NCBI RefSeq assembly: GCF_007713465.1
Contig: NZ_VMSG01000002.1
Span: 124,001 to 188,000 of the forward strand
Direction of reading: 5' to 3'
Length of the DNA: 64,000 bases
Source of the DNA: Pseudomonas sp. H3(2019)
Lineage (GTDB): Bacteria > Pseudomonadota > Gammaproteobacteria > Pseudomonadales > Pseudomonadaceae
Under the pieces are notes generated by a model. That model saw nothing but the letters and a program-made list of their open reading frames with translations. It searched no databases and had not been told where the DNA came from. The position numbers were made by a program, and so were the translations under genes. Below, piece by piece: positions 9,109 to 18,136 of the stretch; position 1 is the stretch's first letter, and every line of letters begins with the position of its first letter.

Positions 9109-9612
9109 CTGTGGTACTCCGCTTGGGCTTGTTATTGATGGAAGCGTCGCGTGCAAAACCCCTGTCGGGGCGGTCCGTCACCCTGCTCCTGAATCTCGGG
9201 CAGAGGTTAACAGGGTGACAGGTGGGTGAAGCTGGACGAGACACTCAGGTCACATTCACCTTCCATGAATGGGCATCTGTAAAAACGACTACCGAGTAGA
9301 CAAGCAATGTCTTTAGAGGTGCCCATTGGTTGCGCAGCTTATCGGGTGCGACAACCTGCCTGCTTGCGATGCTGCGACATATTCGGTCATAGGCACGTAA
9401 CTCATCGGCAGCACATCGAATAACACTAGCAGCCGCGTGAAAAAAAGACGGTTTTAAACCCGGATTTACGGCACCTTCGTACCAGAAATGACCAACAACC
9501 CCTCTGGTGTTCACAACACACTTTTTGACACACAGCCGAGCAGAAATTCCCTCGGGCTGGCAGAATCGGATTTTGTTGTCTTTATAACGCTCGCCGAGCC
9601 AGGAATCACCCC
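9109..9612. other. 504-bp stretch with no convincing gene
   Basis: It must hold the gdhB promoter on the minus strand and the promoter of the plus-strand gene at 9613. A minus-strand frame (9245-9514, GTG start, 89 residues) is open, but it has no ribosome-binding site I trust, more AT-rich codon use than its neighbours and no recognisable motif. I leave it as unassigned. Confidence 0.6.
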
Positions 9613-9969
9613 ATGCAACTGACCACCGCCCACCTGATCGCCAACCCGTGCGATGACGAAGAAGACAACCTGGCCATGCTCTGCTGCCACAGCAATCAGG
9701 GCGAGATGTTTCTGATGACGCGCTACCCGGACGAAGATGAGCTGGAGATCACCCTTGATGGTGAACCGTCGACCCTCGATGGCGTGAAAGTCACCCTCAG
9801 CCCTACCCGCCTGCTGATCGAAATCGCCGCCGCTGATGCCGATGCGCTGAATGGCGACGATCATCTGGAAATCCACCACAGCACCGCGCCGGCGGATCTG
9901 GCTGAAGTGGAAGAAACGTTGCAGAACATTCTCAAGGGCACGGGCACTTATGTGAGCCAGTTGACCTGA
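9613..9969 (+). CDS. Hypothetical acidic protein, 118 aa
   Basis: The family is not recognised. The protein is strongly acidic and soluble, with no signal peptide. It has a beta-rich N-terminal half (DNLAMLCCHSNQGEMFLMTR) and an acidic helical tail ending in LQNILKGTGTYVSQLT. AGGA lies about 9 nt before the ATG. It is the first of two small plus-strand genes; the second starts 84 bp later. Nothing in the context points to a function. Confidence 0.78.
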   Translation: MQLTTAHLIANPCDDEEDNLAMLCCHSNQGEMFLMTRYPDEDELEITLDGEPSTLDGVKVTLSPTRLLIEIAAADADALNGDDHLEIHHSTAPADLAEVEETLQNILKGTGTYVSQLT

Positions 9970-10053
9970 CCCGCGATGGCGGCCTCACGGCCGCCACATC
10001 CCCCGGGAAGATTGACTATGCTTGCCTCATACACTCCGTGTGACGAGGGATTT

Positions 10054-10272
10054 ATGGACGATCCAGTCGACAACAAACCACCCAGCTTCTGGCAAATGCT
10101 GCACAGCGTGCTGGCGGCAGCGTTTGGCGTGCAGAGCGGGAAGAACCGCGCACGCGACTTCACGCACGGCAAACCCAGTCATTTCGTGGTGCTCGGCATT
10201 TTATTCACGGCTGTCTTTGCACTGACGCTGTTCGGTATCGTGAAACTGGTCCTGCATCTGGCCGGGGTTTAG
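10054..10272 (+). CDS. DUF2970 small inner-membrane protein
   Basis: This 72-residue protein has an N-terminal soluble part (PPSFWQMLHSVLAAAFGVQS followed by a basic KNRARDF) and a single C-terminal transmembrane helix (about residues 46-70). The WQxxxSVLAAxFGVQ pattern is that of DUF2970, a family of small proteobacterial membrane proteins of unknown role. The ATG at 10054 has GAGGGA 6 nt upstream; longer in-frame starts lack this. It converges with the next gene with only 7 bp between them. Confidence 0.85.
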   Translation: MDDPVDNKPPSFWQMLHSVLAAAFGVQSGKNRARDFTHGKPSHFVVLGILFTAVFALTLFGIVKLVLHLAGV

Positions 10273-10279
10273 CCCACCC

Positions 10280-11365
10280 TCAGTGCATCAGGGTTTGCAG
10301 ACTGAACGGGTAGCGATAACTCAGAGGACGATCCTTGGCCGACAGGCTACGGAAGTTCACGCCGTAGTTCTGCGTGGCTCCCATGGCCAACAATCGCCTG
10401 GCCTGCTCCCGATCAATCAACTGCAACAGCGGGATCTGCCGATCACGGCCGCCATATCGGTCGACGTGCACACCCTGGTCATAGTCATGCAACTGCACCA
10501 GCGCCCAACCGCCCAGGCTGAAGTGCCCGCCCAGCAATACGCTAAGACGGCCATCCAGCAGCGCCTGCAAGGCTGACGGCGAGGTATTGACGGCGCTGAA
10601 CAGCGCGCCCTTGCCGGGTATGCCGCCCGCTTCTTCGTAAGCCTGCATCGCGCCGAACGCCATTTCATCGTTGGCCGTCCAGATCAGCGACGTCTGCGGA
10701 TAGCGCTTGAACAGCAACGTCGCCTGCTCATGAACGCGCTGACGGTTCCACCCGCCGTACACCAGTTGCTGCAAATGCACCTCGGGGTGCTCGCGCAACG
10801 CCCGCATCAAGCCCTTTTCGCGCAACTGCGAGGCCGGCGTGATTTTCAAACCGGCAAACGCCAGCAATTCAAGTTTCTGACCGGGGACGACCGGAGGATG
10901 CAGGCGGATCAACTCCTTGAGCATCAGGTAACCGCCCTCCTCATCGTTGGGTATCAGGCTACCGAGTAAATTGGGGTATTTTTCCTGGCGATTGCCGAGC
11001 AACGCCAGTTGATCGGTGTTTAGCCCGCTATTAACGATAAACAGCTTCACGCCGCTGCCCTCGGACAGCCGCAAGATTTCCGGCGCAACATATTGTTCGT
11101 TGGCGAACACCAGATAATCCGGGCGTTTTGGCCCTTGCAGGGCTTCACGGGCCTGTTTGATCGTGGTTTCAGGCACGCGCTCGGAATACTGAATCTGCAG
11201 GTCCATGCCCAGATCCCGGGCGGCGGCCTGCATGAATTGCGAATAGCTCAGCCAAAAGGTTTCCGTAGAGGTGCCAGGGCTAAGGAACAGCACCGACGCC
11301 GCTTGCGTACCCGACCCATAGGCCGAGCAAACCGATAGCAATACCCCACAGAGAAACTTGAACAT
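10280..11365 (-). CDS. Periplasmic substrate-binding protein (sugar-binding/LacI fold), orphan
   Basis: The 361-residue precursor starts with a Sec signal peptide (MFKFLCGVLLSVCSAYGSG, probable cleavage after GTQA) and continues with a type I periplasmic-binding-protein fold: VLFLSPGTSTETFW opens the first lobe, and SLIWTANDEMAFGAMQAYEEAG is the classic second-lobe segment. Such proteins capture sugars or autoinducer-like ligands for ABC importers or sensor kinases. No permease, ATPase or kinase gene adjoins it, so it either serves a system elsewhere or acts with a distant sensor. The signal lacks a convincing lipobox. The ATG at 11365 is used because it gives a normal signal peptide, although its ribosome-binding site is weak. 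Confidence 0.82.
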   Translation of the reverse strand: MFKFLCGVLLSVCSAYGSGTQAASVLFLSPGTSTETFWLSYSQFMQAAARDLGMDLQIQYSERVPETTIKQAREALQGPKRPDYLVFANEQYVAPEILRLSEGSGVKLFIVNSGLNTDQLALLGNRQEKYPNLLGSLIPNDEEGGYLMLKELIRLHPPVVPGQKLELLAFAGLKITPASQLREKGLMRALREHPEVHLQQLVYGGWNRQRVHEQATLLFKRYPQTSLIWTANDEMAFGAMQAYEEAGGIPGKGALFSAVNTSPSALQALLDGRLSVLLGGHFSLGGWALVQLHDYDQGVHVDRYGGRDRQIPLLQLIDREQARRLLAMGATQNYGVNFRSLSAKDRPLSYRYPFSLQTLMH

Positions 11366-11480
11366 TGAATATCCGAGCCCCGGCAATTAGCCGCGCATTA
11401 TAGCCAACGAAGTGCTGGCAAATCGCGATTAATCGACGTTTTGTCCGACAATCGTCAGGTCAGGGCCCGGACACGCTTAC

Positions 11481-11594
11481 CTATTGATGGCTGACCCAGA
11501 ACACCGCAGTGCCCACTACCAGGATGATCAGAAACAGAATGGCCCATGCATCGACGGTGCTATCGCTTTTCCGTGCTTTGGTTGGGTTGCTCAT
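11481..11594 (-). CDS. 37-residue single-span membrane protein
   Basis: An ATG-started frame encodes MSNPTKARKSDSTVDAWAIL and then a hydrophobic helix (FLIILVVGTAVFW) ending in VSHQ. The layout is a positively charged N-terminus followed by one transmembrane helix. AGAGG stands 7 nt before the ATG, and the codons are GC-rich like the neighbours. It lies alone in the roughly 500-bp gap upstream of cysI on the opposite strand. Function is unknown. The charge distribution and start context make it much more likely a real gene than chance. Confidence 0.68.
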   Translation of the reverse strand: MSNPTKARKSDSTVDAWAILFLIILVVGTAVFWVSHQ

Positions 11595-11886
11595 TGCATC
11601 GCCTCTTGTCGGTTTTATCGGTGATTGCATAAAGACTCGAGCACAGTTAAGTCGAGGATTGCCCGCACCACAAATGTGGGTAAGACAATAACCAGTCTCA
11701 TTAGTCGATTTGGTTCTTTACATATACTCAAACATCACTTTTGCGCATAAACGCAAACTGGTATCTTGCCTCGGCTCCGTGGGGAGTGCGCGGCCGTGCG
11801 CGCAGAATTGCCAAGGCAGTATCGGAATCAAGCGAGCGGAAAACGCAGCTGTTCCTGATTGGCCCAAGCCTGAGAACAGGACCTAT

Positions 11887-13545
11887 ATGTACGTATACGA
11901 CGAGTACGATCAGCGGATCATCGAGGACCGCGTCAAGCAGTTCCGTGATCAGACCCGACGCTATCTGGCAGGCGAGCTGAGCGAAGAAGAATTCCGCCCC
12001 CTGCGCCTGCAAAATGGCCTTTACATCCAGCGCTTCGCCCCGATGCTGCGGGTTGCCGTGCCTTATGGCCAACTGACTTCGCGCCAAACGCGAATGATGG
12101 CCAAGATTGCCCGCGACTATGACAAGGGCTATGCCCACATCAGTACCCGGCAGAACGTACAGTTCAACTGGCCGGCGCTGGAAGACATCCCGGACATCCT
12201 CGCTGAGCTTGCGACCGTGCAGATGCACGCGATCCAGACCAGCGGCAACTGCCTGCGCAACGTCACCACCGATCAGTTCGCCGGTGTCGCTGCCGACGAG
12301 TTGATCGATCCGCGTCCGTGGTGCGAAATCGTCCGTCAGTGGACCACCTTCCACCCGGAATTCGCCTACCTGCCGCGCAAGTTCAAGATCGCTATCAACG
12401 GTTCGACGTCGGACCGTGCAGCCATTGAAGTCCATGACATCGGCCTTGAGCCGGTGCACAACGCCGCAGGCGAACTGGGTTTCCGCGTGCTGGTCGGCGG
12501 TGGTCTCGGCCGTACACCTGTCGTTGGCGCGTTCATCAATGAGTTCCTGCCGTGGCAAGACCTGTTGAGCTACCTCGACGCCATTCTGCGTGTGTACAAC
12601 CGCTATGGTCGTCGCGACAACAAGTACAAGGCGCGGATCAAGATTCTGGTCAAGGCCCTGACGCCTGAAGTCTTCGCTCAAAAAGTCGACGCGGAAATGG
12701 AATACCTTCGCGGTGGCCAGACCACGCTGACCGAGGCCGAAGTGCATCGCGTCGCCAAGCATTTCGTCGATCCGGACTACAAAGTCCTGGACGATCAGAC
12801 CGCAGAGCTGGCTGAACTCGACAAGCAACACCCAGGCTTTGCTCGCTGGCGTACCCGTAACACCCTGGCTCACAAGAAGCCGGGTTATGTTGCCGTGACC
12901 CTGTCGCTCAAGCCGACCGGCGTTGCGCCGGGCGACCTGACCGACAAGCAGCTCGATGGCGTTGCCGACCTGGCCGATCGCTACAGCTTTGGCCAACTGC
13001 GCACCTCCCACGAGCAGAACATCATTCTGGCTGACGTCGAGCAGAACCAACTGTTCGCCATGTGGGGTGAGTTGCGCGAACAAGGTTTCGCTACGCCGAA
13101 CATCGGCCTGCTGACCGATATCATCTGCTGCCCGGGCGGCGACTTCTGCTCCCTGGCCAACGCCAAGTCGATTCCGATCGCCGAAGCCATCCAGCGCCGT
13201 TTCGATGACCTGGACTATCTGTTCGACATTGGCGAACTGGACCTGAACATCTCCGGTTGCATGAACGCCTGTGGTCACCACCACGTCGGTCACATCGGCA
13301 TCCTCGGAGTGGACAAGAAAGGTGAAGAGTTCTACCAGGTATCCCTCGGCGGCAGCGCCAGCCGTGACGCCAGCCTGGGCAAGATCCTCGGCCCGTCCTT
13401 CGCCCAGGACGACATGCCTGACGTGATCTCGAAGCTGATCGACGTGTACGTGGAACAACGTACCGAAGACGAGCGCTTCATCGACACCTATCAACGTATT
13501 GGCATCGACCTCTTCAAGGAACGCGTCTATGCAGCGAATAATTAA
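11887..13545 (+). CDS. cysI: Sulfite reductase haemoprotein (CysI-type nitrite/sulfite reductase)
   Basis: The 552-residue protein reduces sulfite to sulfide with six electrons for cysteine synthesis in the cytoplasm. It has two nitrite/sulfite reductase half-domains. The [4Fe-4S]-sirohaem ligands are visible as Cys415-x5-Cys421 (CCPGGDFC) and Cys458-x3-Cys462 (SGCMNACGHHHVGHIG). The N-terminal half contains the STRQNVQFNW motif. The ATG at 11887 has AGGA 6 nt upstream and gives the usual MYVYDEYDQRIIEDR start. It overlaps the following DUF934 gene by 17 bp, indicating translational coupling. Electron donor (ferredoxin or a flavoprotein) is not encoded here. Control by CysB is expected, but I cannot point to a site. 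Confidence 0.96.
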   Translation: MYVYDEYDQRIIEDRVKQFRDQTRRYLAGELSEEEFRPLRLQNGLYIQRFAPMLRVAVPYGQLTSRQTRMMAKIARDYDKGYAHISTRQNVQFNWPALEDIPDILAELATVQMHAIQTSGNCLRNVTTDQFAGVAADELIDPRPWCEIVRQWTTFHPEFAYLPRKFKIAINGSTSDRAAIEVHDIGLEPVHNAAGELGFRVLVGGGLGRTPVVGAFINEFLPWQDLLSYLDAILRVYNRYGRRDNKYKARIKILVKALTPEVFAQKVDAEMEYLRGGQTTLTEAEVHRVAKHFVDPDYKVLDDQTAELAELDKQHPGFARWRTRNTLAHKKPGYVAVTLSLKPTGVAPGDLTDKQLDGVADLADRYSFGQLRTSHEQNIILADVEQNQLFAMWGELREQGFATPNIGLLTDIICCPGGDFCSLANAKSIPIAEAIQRRFDDLDYLFDIGELDLNISGCMNACGHHHVGHIGILGVDKKGEEFYQVSLGGSASRDASLGKILGPSFAQDDMPDVISKLIDVYVEQRTEDERFIDTYQRIGIDLFKERVYAANN

Positions 13546-14023
13546 GAACAACGAGGTCATTGACGAAACCTGGCACTTGTTGCCCAAGGACGCGACCTTC
13601 GACGGCATTTCCAACTGCGACGACCTGATCGTGCCACTGGCGCTGTGGCGCGATCATGGCCATGCCCTCAAGGCCCGCGATGGCGGTTTGGGCGTTTGGC
13701 TGGATGCCGATGAAGAAGCCGAGGAAATCGGTGACGACGTTGATCATTTCCAGGTCATCGCCTTGAACTTCCCGGCCTTCACCGACGGGCGCAACTACTC
13801 CAACGCGCGCCTGCTGCGTGACCGTTACGGCTACAAGGGCGAACTGCGGGCGATTGGCGATGTGCTGCGCGACCAGTTGTTCTACCTGCACCGCTGCGGT
13901 TTCGACGCCTATGCATTACGCGCGGACAAGGACCCGTACGAAGCCCTGGAAAGCCTCAAGGACTTCTCGGTGACCTACCAGGCCGCCACCGACGAACCGC
14001 TGCCGCTGTTCCGTCGCCGCTGA
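13529..14023 (+). CDS. DUF934 protein coupled to sulfite reductase
   Basis: This 164-residue soluble protein begins MQRIIKNNEVIDETW and contains FPAFTDGRNYSNARLLRDRY, the signature region of DUF934. Family members sit directly after cysI in many pseudomonads and are presumed to help sulfate assimilation, but no reaction has been assigned. The start codon lies inside the last codons of cysI (17-bp overlap), so expression must be tied to it. A strong terminator follows 12 bp after the stop, closing the two-gene operon. Confidence 0.9.
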   Translation: MQRIIKNNEVIDETWHLLPKDATFDGISNCDDLIVPLALWRDHGHALKARDGGLGVWLDADEEAEEIGDDVDHFQVIALNFPAFTDGRNYSNARLLRDRYGYKGELRAIGDVLRDQLFYLHRCGFDAYALRADKDPYEALESLKDFSVTYQAATDEPLPLFRRR

Positions 14024-14035
14024 TCGACAAGAAAG

Positions 14036-14074
14036 CCTTGAGCCCGGTGCCTGTGCAGGGGCTCAAGGTTTTTT
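14036..14074 (+). terminator. Terminator of cysI-DUF934
   Basis: CCTTGAGCCC pairs exactly with GGGCTCAAGG across a 13-nt loop and is followed by six T residues. Confidence 0.92.
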
Positions 14075-14098
14075 CATGTCTGCTACAGAGTCCCTGTT

Positions 14099-17000
14099 CT
14101 ACCTACGGCGTTTGAAGAGTCTCGCCATCGAGTCTGGCTTTTTCACCGACGGTTCCTTGAATAAAGTGATTCTGTCTTCCAGTCGTTCGAAACTGGCAAA
14201 CGGGTTATCGCCATCAAGGGCCGACCACTCCACATCCTGAAACAGTGTCTGGCATAGCCCCGGCGACGCATCCATCTCGTCCAGCATATGCCACACACGC
14301 AACTGCAACGGTGCGTAATCCACCCGGAAATCCGCTGTGCGTGTCAGCACCTTCAAGGTTCCGAAAAAGCGCTCGCTGCCCTCTTTCGCCAAAACACGCT
14401 GCCAACACGATGTCTGCCGTGTCGCTTGTTCCGAGGAAAGTCCGGTCAACCAGCAGTCTGGCCAACTAACATCCGGCGTTGCGGCCCACATCCATAGATT
14501 TATCCCGGTCTGCTTGCGATGGTCCATGACCCATTTCAAACTGTCTGCGTCCACTAGCGGATTGCCTGAAAGCAAGACGTTGCCCTTGACCACCGACTGC
14601 CTTCGAACCCCGTGAGGCACTCGGGTAATGTAGTTATTACGCAGGTCCAGCCGCTCCATGTAAGGATGATCGAGAGTCAACACCGGGCAAGTCCTGAGTC
14701 CCGCTCCCCGCAGCTCAAGTTTGCGCAATTCAGTCATCTGGATCACTGCCGGTGGGACATCGAGCGGGTTTTCGCTTAAATTGAGTTCCTGAAGTCGGGT
14801 GAGCTCGGCGAGTTGTCTTGTGCTTTCCTCTGTCAGGACCAGCCTGGTCGCTTTCAGATTTAGCGTCTCAAGCTGACGCAGATCAGCGATGGCGGGCGGT
14901 AAGCGGCCAACCTCAATGCCATCCTGATTAAAGAGACGCAAGTCGACGCCTTGCATGTTCAACGTGCGCAGATTGGGAAAACACTCAAGGAAGCCGTTAA
15001 GGCTACTGCGTTGCGTTAACTTGAAATTCGGCATGGTGAGAGACACAACGTCGTTTAACTTGACGTTGAGCTGCGGGAGGTAGTGCATCTGCTCAAAGTC
15101 CATGTCCAAGTGAAAACCAATGAACTGACCGTCCCGATAGACCCTGCTGTCTGGCCCGCTGCGTTTTTGCCAAATGGCGATCAGTTCCTCGGCCAGCTCA
15201 TATCGGGTATCACGTTCAATCTCCATCCACTCCTCTATGCGCGCGTCGTTCTCCTCCTCGATCTCGGCGTCGCTCATTCCCTCGGTCCCCTCATCACCCG
15301 CGAGTAGAATCTCGATATCCATGTCTTCGATATCATCGGTGATGTCTTCGATCCAGCTGGTGATGTCGACACGCAGTTGCTCGGCCTGCAACCTCAGCCG
15401 ATCAAGATCAGCCTGAGCCCGGGCTCCCGCATTCAACAGAAACTCATCCGCTTGCTCCGACGTAAAAGCAGGGTAAATCTCTTTAACCTGAAGCCTCATC
15501 ATCTCTGTGGACATCTCACCGGACTGCGCAGTGGTCGGAAATCCGCCACCTCGCAACCCGAGACGCCGGAAGGTCAAGCCGGAGTCCATCCTGTGCAGCC
15601 CGAGTATCAGCTCGGAGCGCGGCAGTGCGCTCTCCCGGATTTTGAGCTGCAAGTCCTGCCATTCATGGCCTGGACGCAAACCGAGGGCCGAGCGTTGTTC
15701 TTGCGGCAAGAGAGCGAGAAGCGCTTGGTCAAAGTCAGCCGTACCGGCCAGCCCGTAGAGCGTCTCGACTCGAATCGCGCGAGACCAGCCCGGCAGCCGT
15801 TCCAGCGTATGCAAAACGAGCACATCACTGTCGGCGTTTTCGACCGACTTCAGATAAAGCCCCTCATAGGCGCGGCACAGGCGTACATGCTGCTCGTACT
15901 GCTGCGCCTTGCCGCTCAACTGCCCCAGCACTCGCTTGGCGTCAGCCAGTGTGTGGGGTGCAGCAATATCCACTCCCGATCGGTCGAGCATTTGCTCCAC
16001 CGCACTTTTCGGCAAACCCGGGTATTGATGCTGAAACAACCTGACCCAGTCATTATCCGAATGCTGTAGTGCGTCGTAGCGTTGCTTGAACTGTTCGACT
16101 CGTGTGCTCTTTAGCTGCTCGGCCTGCGCCGAGCCTTCGGGTAACGCGTCAATGGCACGTTGCAGATCCTGATCGATGGTGAAACGACTGATGGTATCTG
16201 CCAGCACCGGAGATGGAGGCCGATCACCCGTTTGCATCAGACGTAAGACATCATCGTCCACCGGGCTGACATGAGCTATCTGGGCCAGAACCTCATCGCT
16301 GAATGATTGGACACTCGGCCCAATACCGCGCATCAGCTGTACCCGTTCAGCGCCAGGAGCAGGAGGTGCAACATCTCCGGCCACGAACGAAGACTCGCCA
16401 GACAACGGCTCGTCCACCACCTCGGGTGCAGGACCGGGGTCAACCCCAATGCCGACGGAGTGTTCTTCGGCCTTGATGGCTGCCCCCTCCGCGGCCAGTG
16501 GCAAGGCATTGAGCAAACCGAATACAGTGCGTGTGACACCTGCCGAGCGCTCATCTGGAGTCTTGCCATCAACCGCCTGAGCCAGCCCATAACCGGCGTC
16601 GATCAGTCCGGCCAACGCCAGCACGCCCTCGCCTCCGGGAACAAACAGCGCCAGAGGACCAAACCGGTTGATCCATTGCACAACGGGCTCGACCACAGCG
16701 CTCAAATCATCGCGATTGACCTGTGCATCGTCGCGGATGGTTTCGGCACTGTCAGTGGCCGCTTGCTTCATGACCAGCACCCACTCGGCGAAAGGGTCGC
16801 TGCCCTTGGGGGGCTTTTCAAACTGGATATAGTCGGCCGGGTCCCAGTAACCGTCATTGTTGAAGAAACCGGCGGTTTTCGTCAGGCGATGCTGCTGAGG
16901 AAAAATGGCCATGCCCTGCAGCGCCGTCAGTACACCCGCGTGCAACGTCCCGTCGCTGCGATCATCCTTGGCAAAGTGCTCCGTCAGCGCCTGCGACTTT

Positions 17001-17914
17001 TCACTGTCACGCGCCGCCTGCACCACCCACTGGCGCAAGTCACTGATATGTTCGAACTCCAGAAACGGAGATGAGTTTCCCGGAATAAAGAGCAGCCTGC
17101 GTGCTCGACCAACCTGGCTGAAGCACCAGATGTCGGTCGAGGTGTAGCGGTAAATACGCAGCCGACTGGTTTTAATGGTTGAACCGATATCAGTGAAACG
17201 CTGCAATTGCTCGATCCCGAGCTGTTCCCAGGTTTGTTCAGGGCCAAGCCCGGCGACCCTCAATGCCAGTTTCAATCCTGCCGCTGTCAGGCTTTGCTCC
17301 TGATGTTGCAGGTAAGCAGCCATGACAAATGCGCTTTTGACGGCAGTTCTCAGTGGGCTGGGGGCTTTCGAACGAATGACTTCGTCCGTCGGCCAGACTT
17401 GTTGCAGGTAATCGGTATATTTTTCTTTTAAGTCAAGGTTCCAGATCCAGTGCTTGAAGTCCGCCGGCGACAGATCCAACTGCGTGTCAGGGCCGTAACG
17501 CTGGGGGTCGGTCTGCCGGTAAACACCTTCGTAGTCTTTGAAACCACCATTGGGATACTGCGACTCGTCCACCTTGACGATCCGTACTTGCGGCCCTACC
17601 GCAGGAGGCGTGTACAAACCGAATGCCGTCTCGCCAAAACGACCGGCCCCAACCGTCTGGTAATTGGACAACAACGCTTGAACCAGATTCTGGGACTTGA
17701 CGACCTTGCCCTGTTGGACACCATTGTGTGCCGGATAACCGCGAAAATCGTATTGCAGATAGACCAGCCGCGTGCCTGGTAAAGCAGCCTCCTTGCCCCA
17801 GCGTTCTTCGATCAGTTTTACGGCAAGTTGGGCCGGGGTTTGGGGCAATGCAGCATCCAGCGCCAACCCTAATTCCTGGTGCCGAACCTCGCGAGTTTTT
17901 TCGTACGCCATCAT
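14099..17914 (-). CDS. Large LRR protein of the DUF6543 (dermonecrotic-toxin-like)/NEL effector type, ligase end degenerate
   Basis: The 1,271-residue protein has the layout of Pseudomonas NEL-type E3 ubiquitin ligase candidates. An N-terminal DUF6543-like region (about 1-450) includes YDFRGYPAHNG and FFNNDGYWDPADYIQFEKPP. A helical middle follows, then a very acidic segment (about 840-910), leucine-rich repeats (about 950-1100, for example LPPAIADLRQLETLNLKATR) and the start of an NEL-like domain (LTRTADFRVDYAPLQLRVWH). NEL enzymes need a cysteine in a CxD motif. In the best by-eye alignment Asp1234 (DGDNPFASFERLED) stands there, and only 37 residues follow instead of the usual longer lobe. 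Start 17914 is chosen for AAAGGA 5 nt upstream. Such proteins are thought to be secreted; no secretion genes are nearby. Confidence 0.82.
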   Translation of the reverse strand: MMAYEKTREVRHQELGLALDAALPQTPAQLAVKLIEERWGKEAALPGTRLVYLQYDFRGYPAHNGVQQGKVVKSQNLVQALLSNYQTVGAGRFGETAFGLYTPPAVGPQVRIVKVDESQYPNGGFKDYEGVYRQTDPQRYGPDTQLDLSPADFKHWIWNLDLKEKYTDYLQQVWPTDEVIRSKAPSPLRTAVKSAFVMAAYLQHQEQSLTAAGLKLALRVAGLGPEQTWEQLGIEQLQRFTDIGSTIKTSRLRIYRYTSTDIWCFSQVGRARRLLFIPGNSSPFLEFEHISDLRQWVVQAARDSEKSQALTEHFAKDDRSDGTLHAGVLTALQGMAIFPQQHRLTKTAGFFNNDGYWDPADYIQFEKPPKGSDPFAEWVLVMKQAATDSAETIRDDAQVNRDDLSAVVEPVVQWINRFGPLALFVPGGEGVLALAGLIDAGYGLAQAVDGKTPDERSAGVTRTVFGLLNALPLAAEGAAIKAEEHSVGIGVDPGPAPEVVDEPLSGESSFVAGDVAPPAPGAERVQLMRGIGPSVQSFSDEVLAQIAHVSPVDDDVLRLMQTGDRPPSPVLADTISRFTIDQDLQRAIDALPEGSAQAEQLKSTRVEQFKQRYDALQHSDNDWVRLFQHQYPGLPKSAVEQMLDRSGVDIAAPHTLADAKRVLGQLSGKAQQYEQHVRLCRAYEGLYLKSVENADSDVLVLHTLERLPGWSRAIRVETLYGLAGTADFDQALLALLPQEQRSALGLRPGHEWQDLQLKIRESALPRSELILGLHRMDSGLTFRRLGLRGGGFPTTAQSGEMSTEMMRLQVKEIYPAFTSEQADEFLLNAGARAQADLDRLRLQAEQLRVDITSWIEDITDDIEDMDIEILLAGDEGTEGMSDAEIEEENDARIEEWMEIERDTRYELAEELIAIWQKRSGPDSRVYRDGQFIGFHLDMDFEQMHYLPQLNVKLNDVVSLTMPNFKLTQRSSLNGFLECFPNLRTLNMQGVDLRLFNQDGIEVGRLPPAIADLRQLETLNLKATRLVLTEESTRQLAELTRLQELNLSENPLDVPPAVIQMTELRKLELRGAGLRTCPVLTLDHPYMERLDLRNNYITRVPHGVRRQSVVKGNVLLSGNPLVDADSLKWVMDHRKQTGINLWMWAATPDVSWPDCWLTGLSSEQATRQTSCWQRVLAKEGSERFFGTLKVLTRTADFRVDYAPLQLRVWHMLDEMDASPGLCQTLFQDVEWSALDGDNPFASFERLEDRITLFKEPSVKKPDSMARLFKRRR

Positions 17915-18091
17915 CGCAATCCTTTGCATCGTTGTATGAACTGACAGCCTAGGAGCTGCCGTGCAAAACAAATGCAGGACATTTCTTCAATGAGATTCGA
18001 ATTTTCGCCGCACCTGAAAGGTGCCCGGCAATAGAAAGGCGTGTCATAAAGAAGGGGTTGAACCGAGCATTGCACTCGGCACCCGATCCGT

Positions 18092-18121
18092 CAGACCTGC
18101 CCGATCATGCGGGCAGGTCTG
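18092..18121. terminator. Strong hairpin downstream of sohB
   Basis: CAGACCTGCCCG and its exact complement enclose a 6-nt loop, 16 bp past the sohB stop. No T-run is present on the minus strand, so termination is possible but not certain. Confidence 0.5.
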
Positions 18122-18136
18122 CGCAATGTACGCGAA

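Noticed and set aside
9245..9514. 89-codon minus-strand frame before gdhB's upstream region ends
   Set aside because: GTG start without a ribosome-binding site and codon use unlike the neighbours. Kept only as an unassigned stretch.
11728..13614. 628-codon minus-strand frame opposite cysI
   Set aside because: Antisense shadow of a clear sulfite reductase gene; composition is biased and no family is recognisable.
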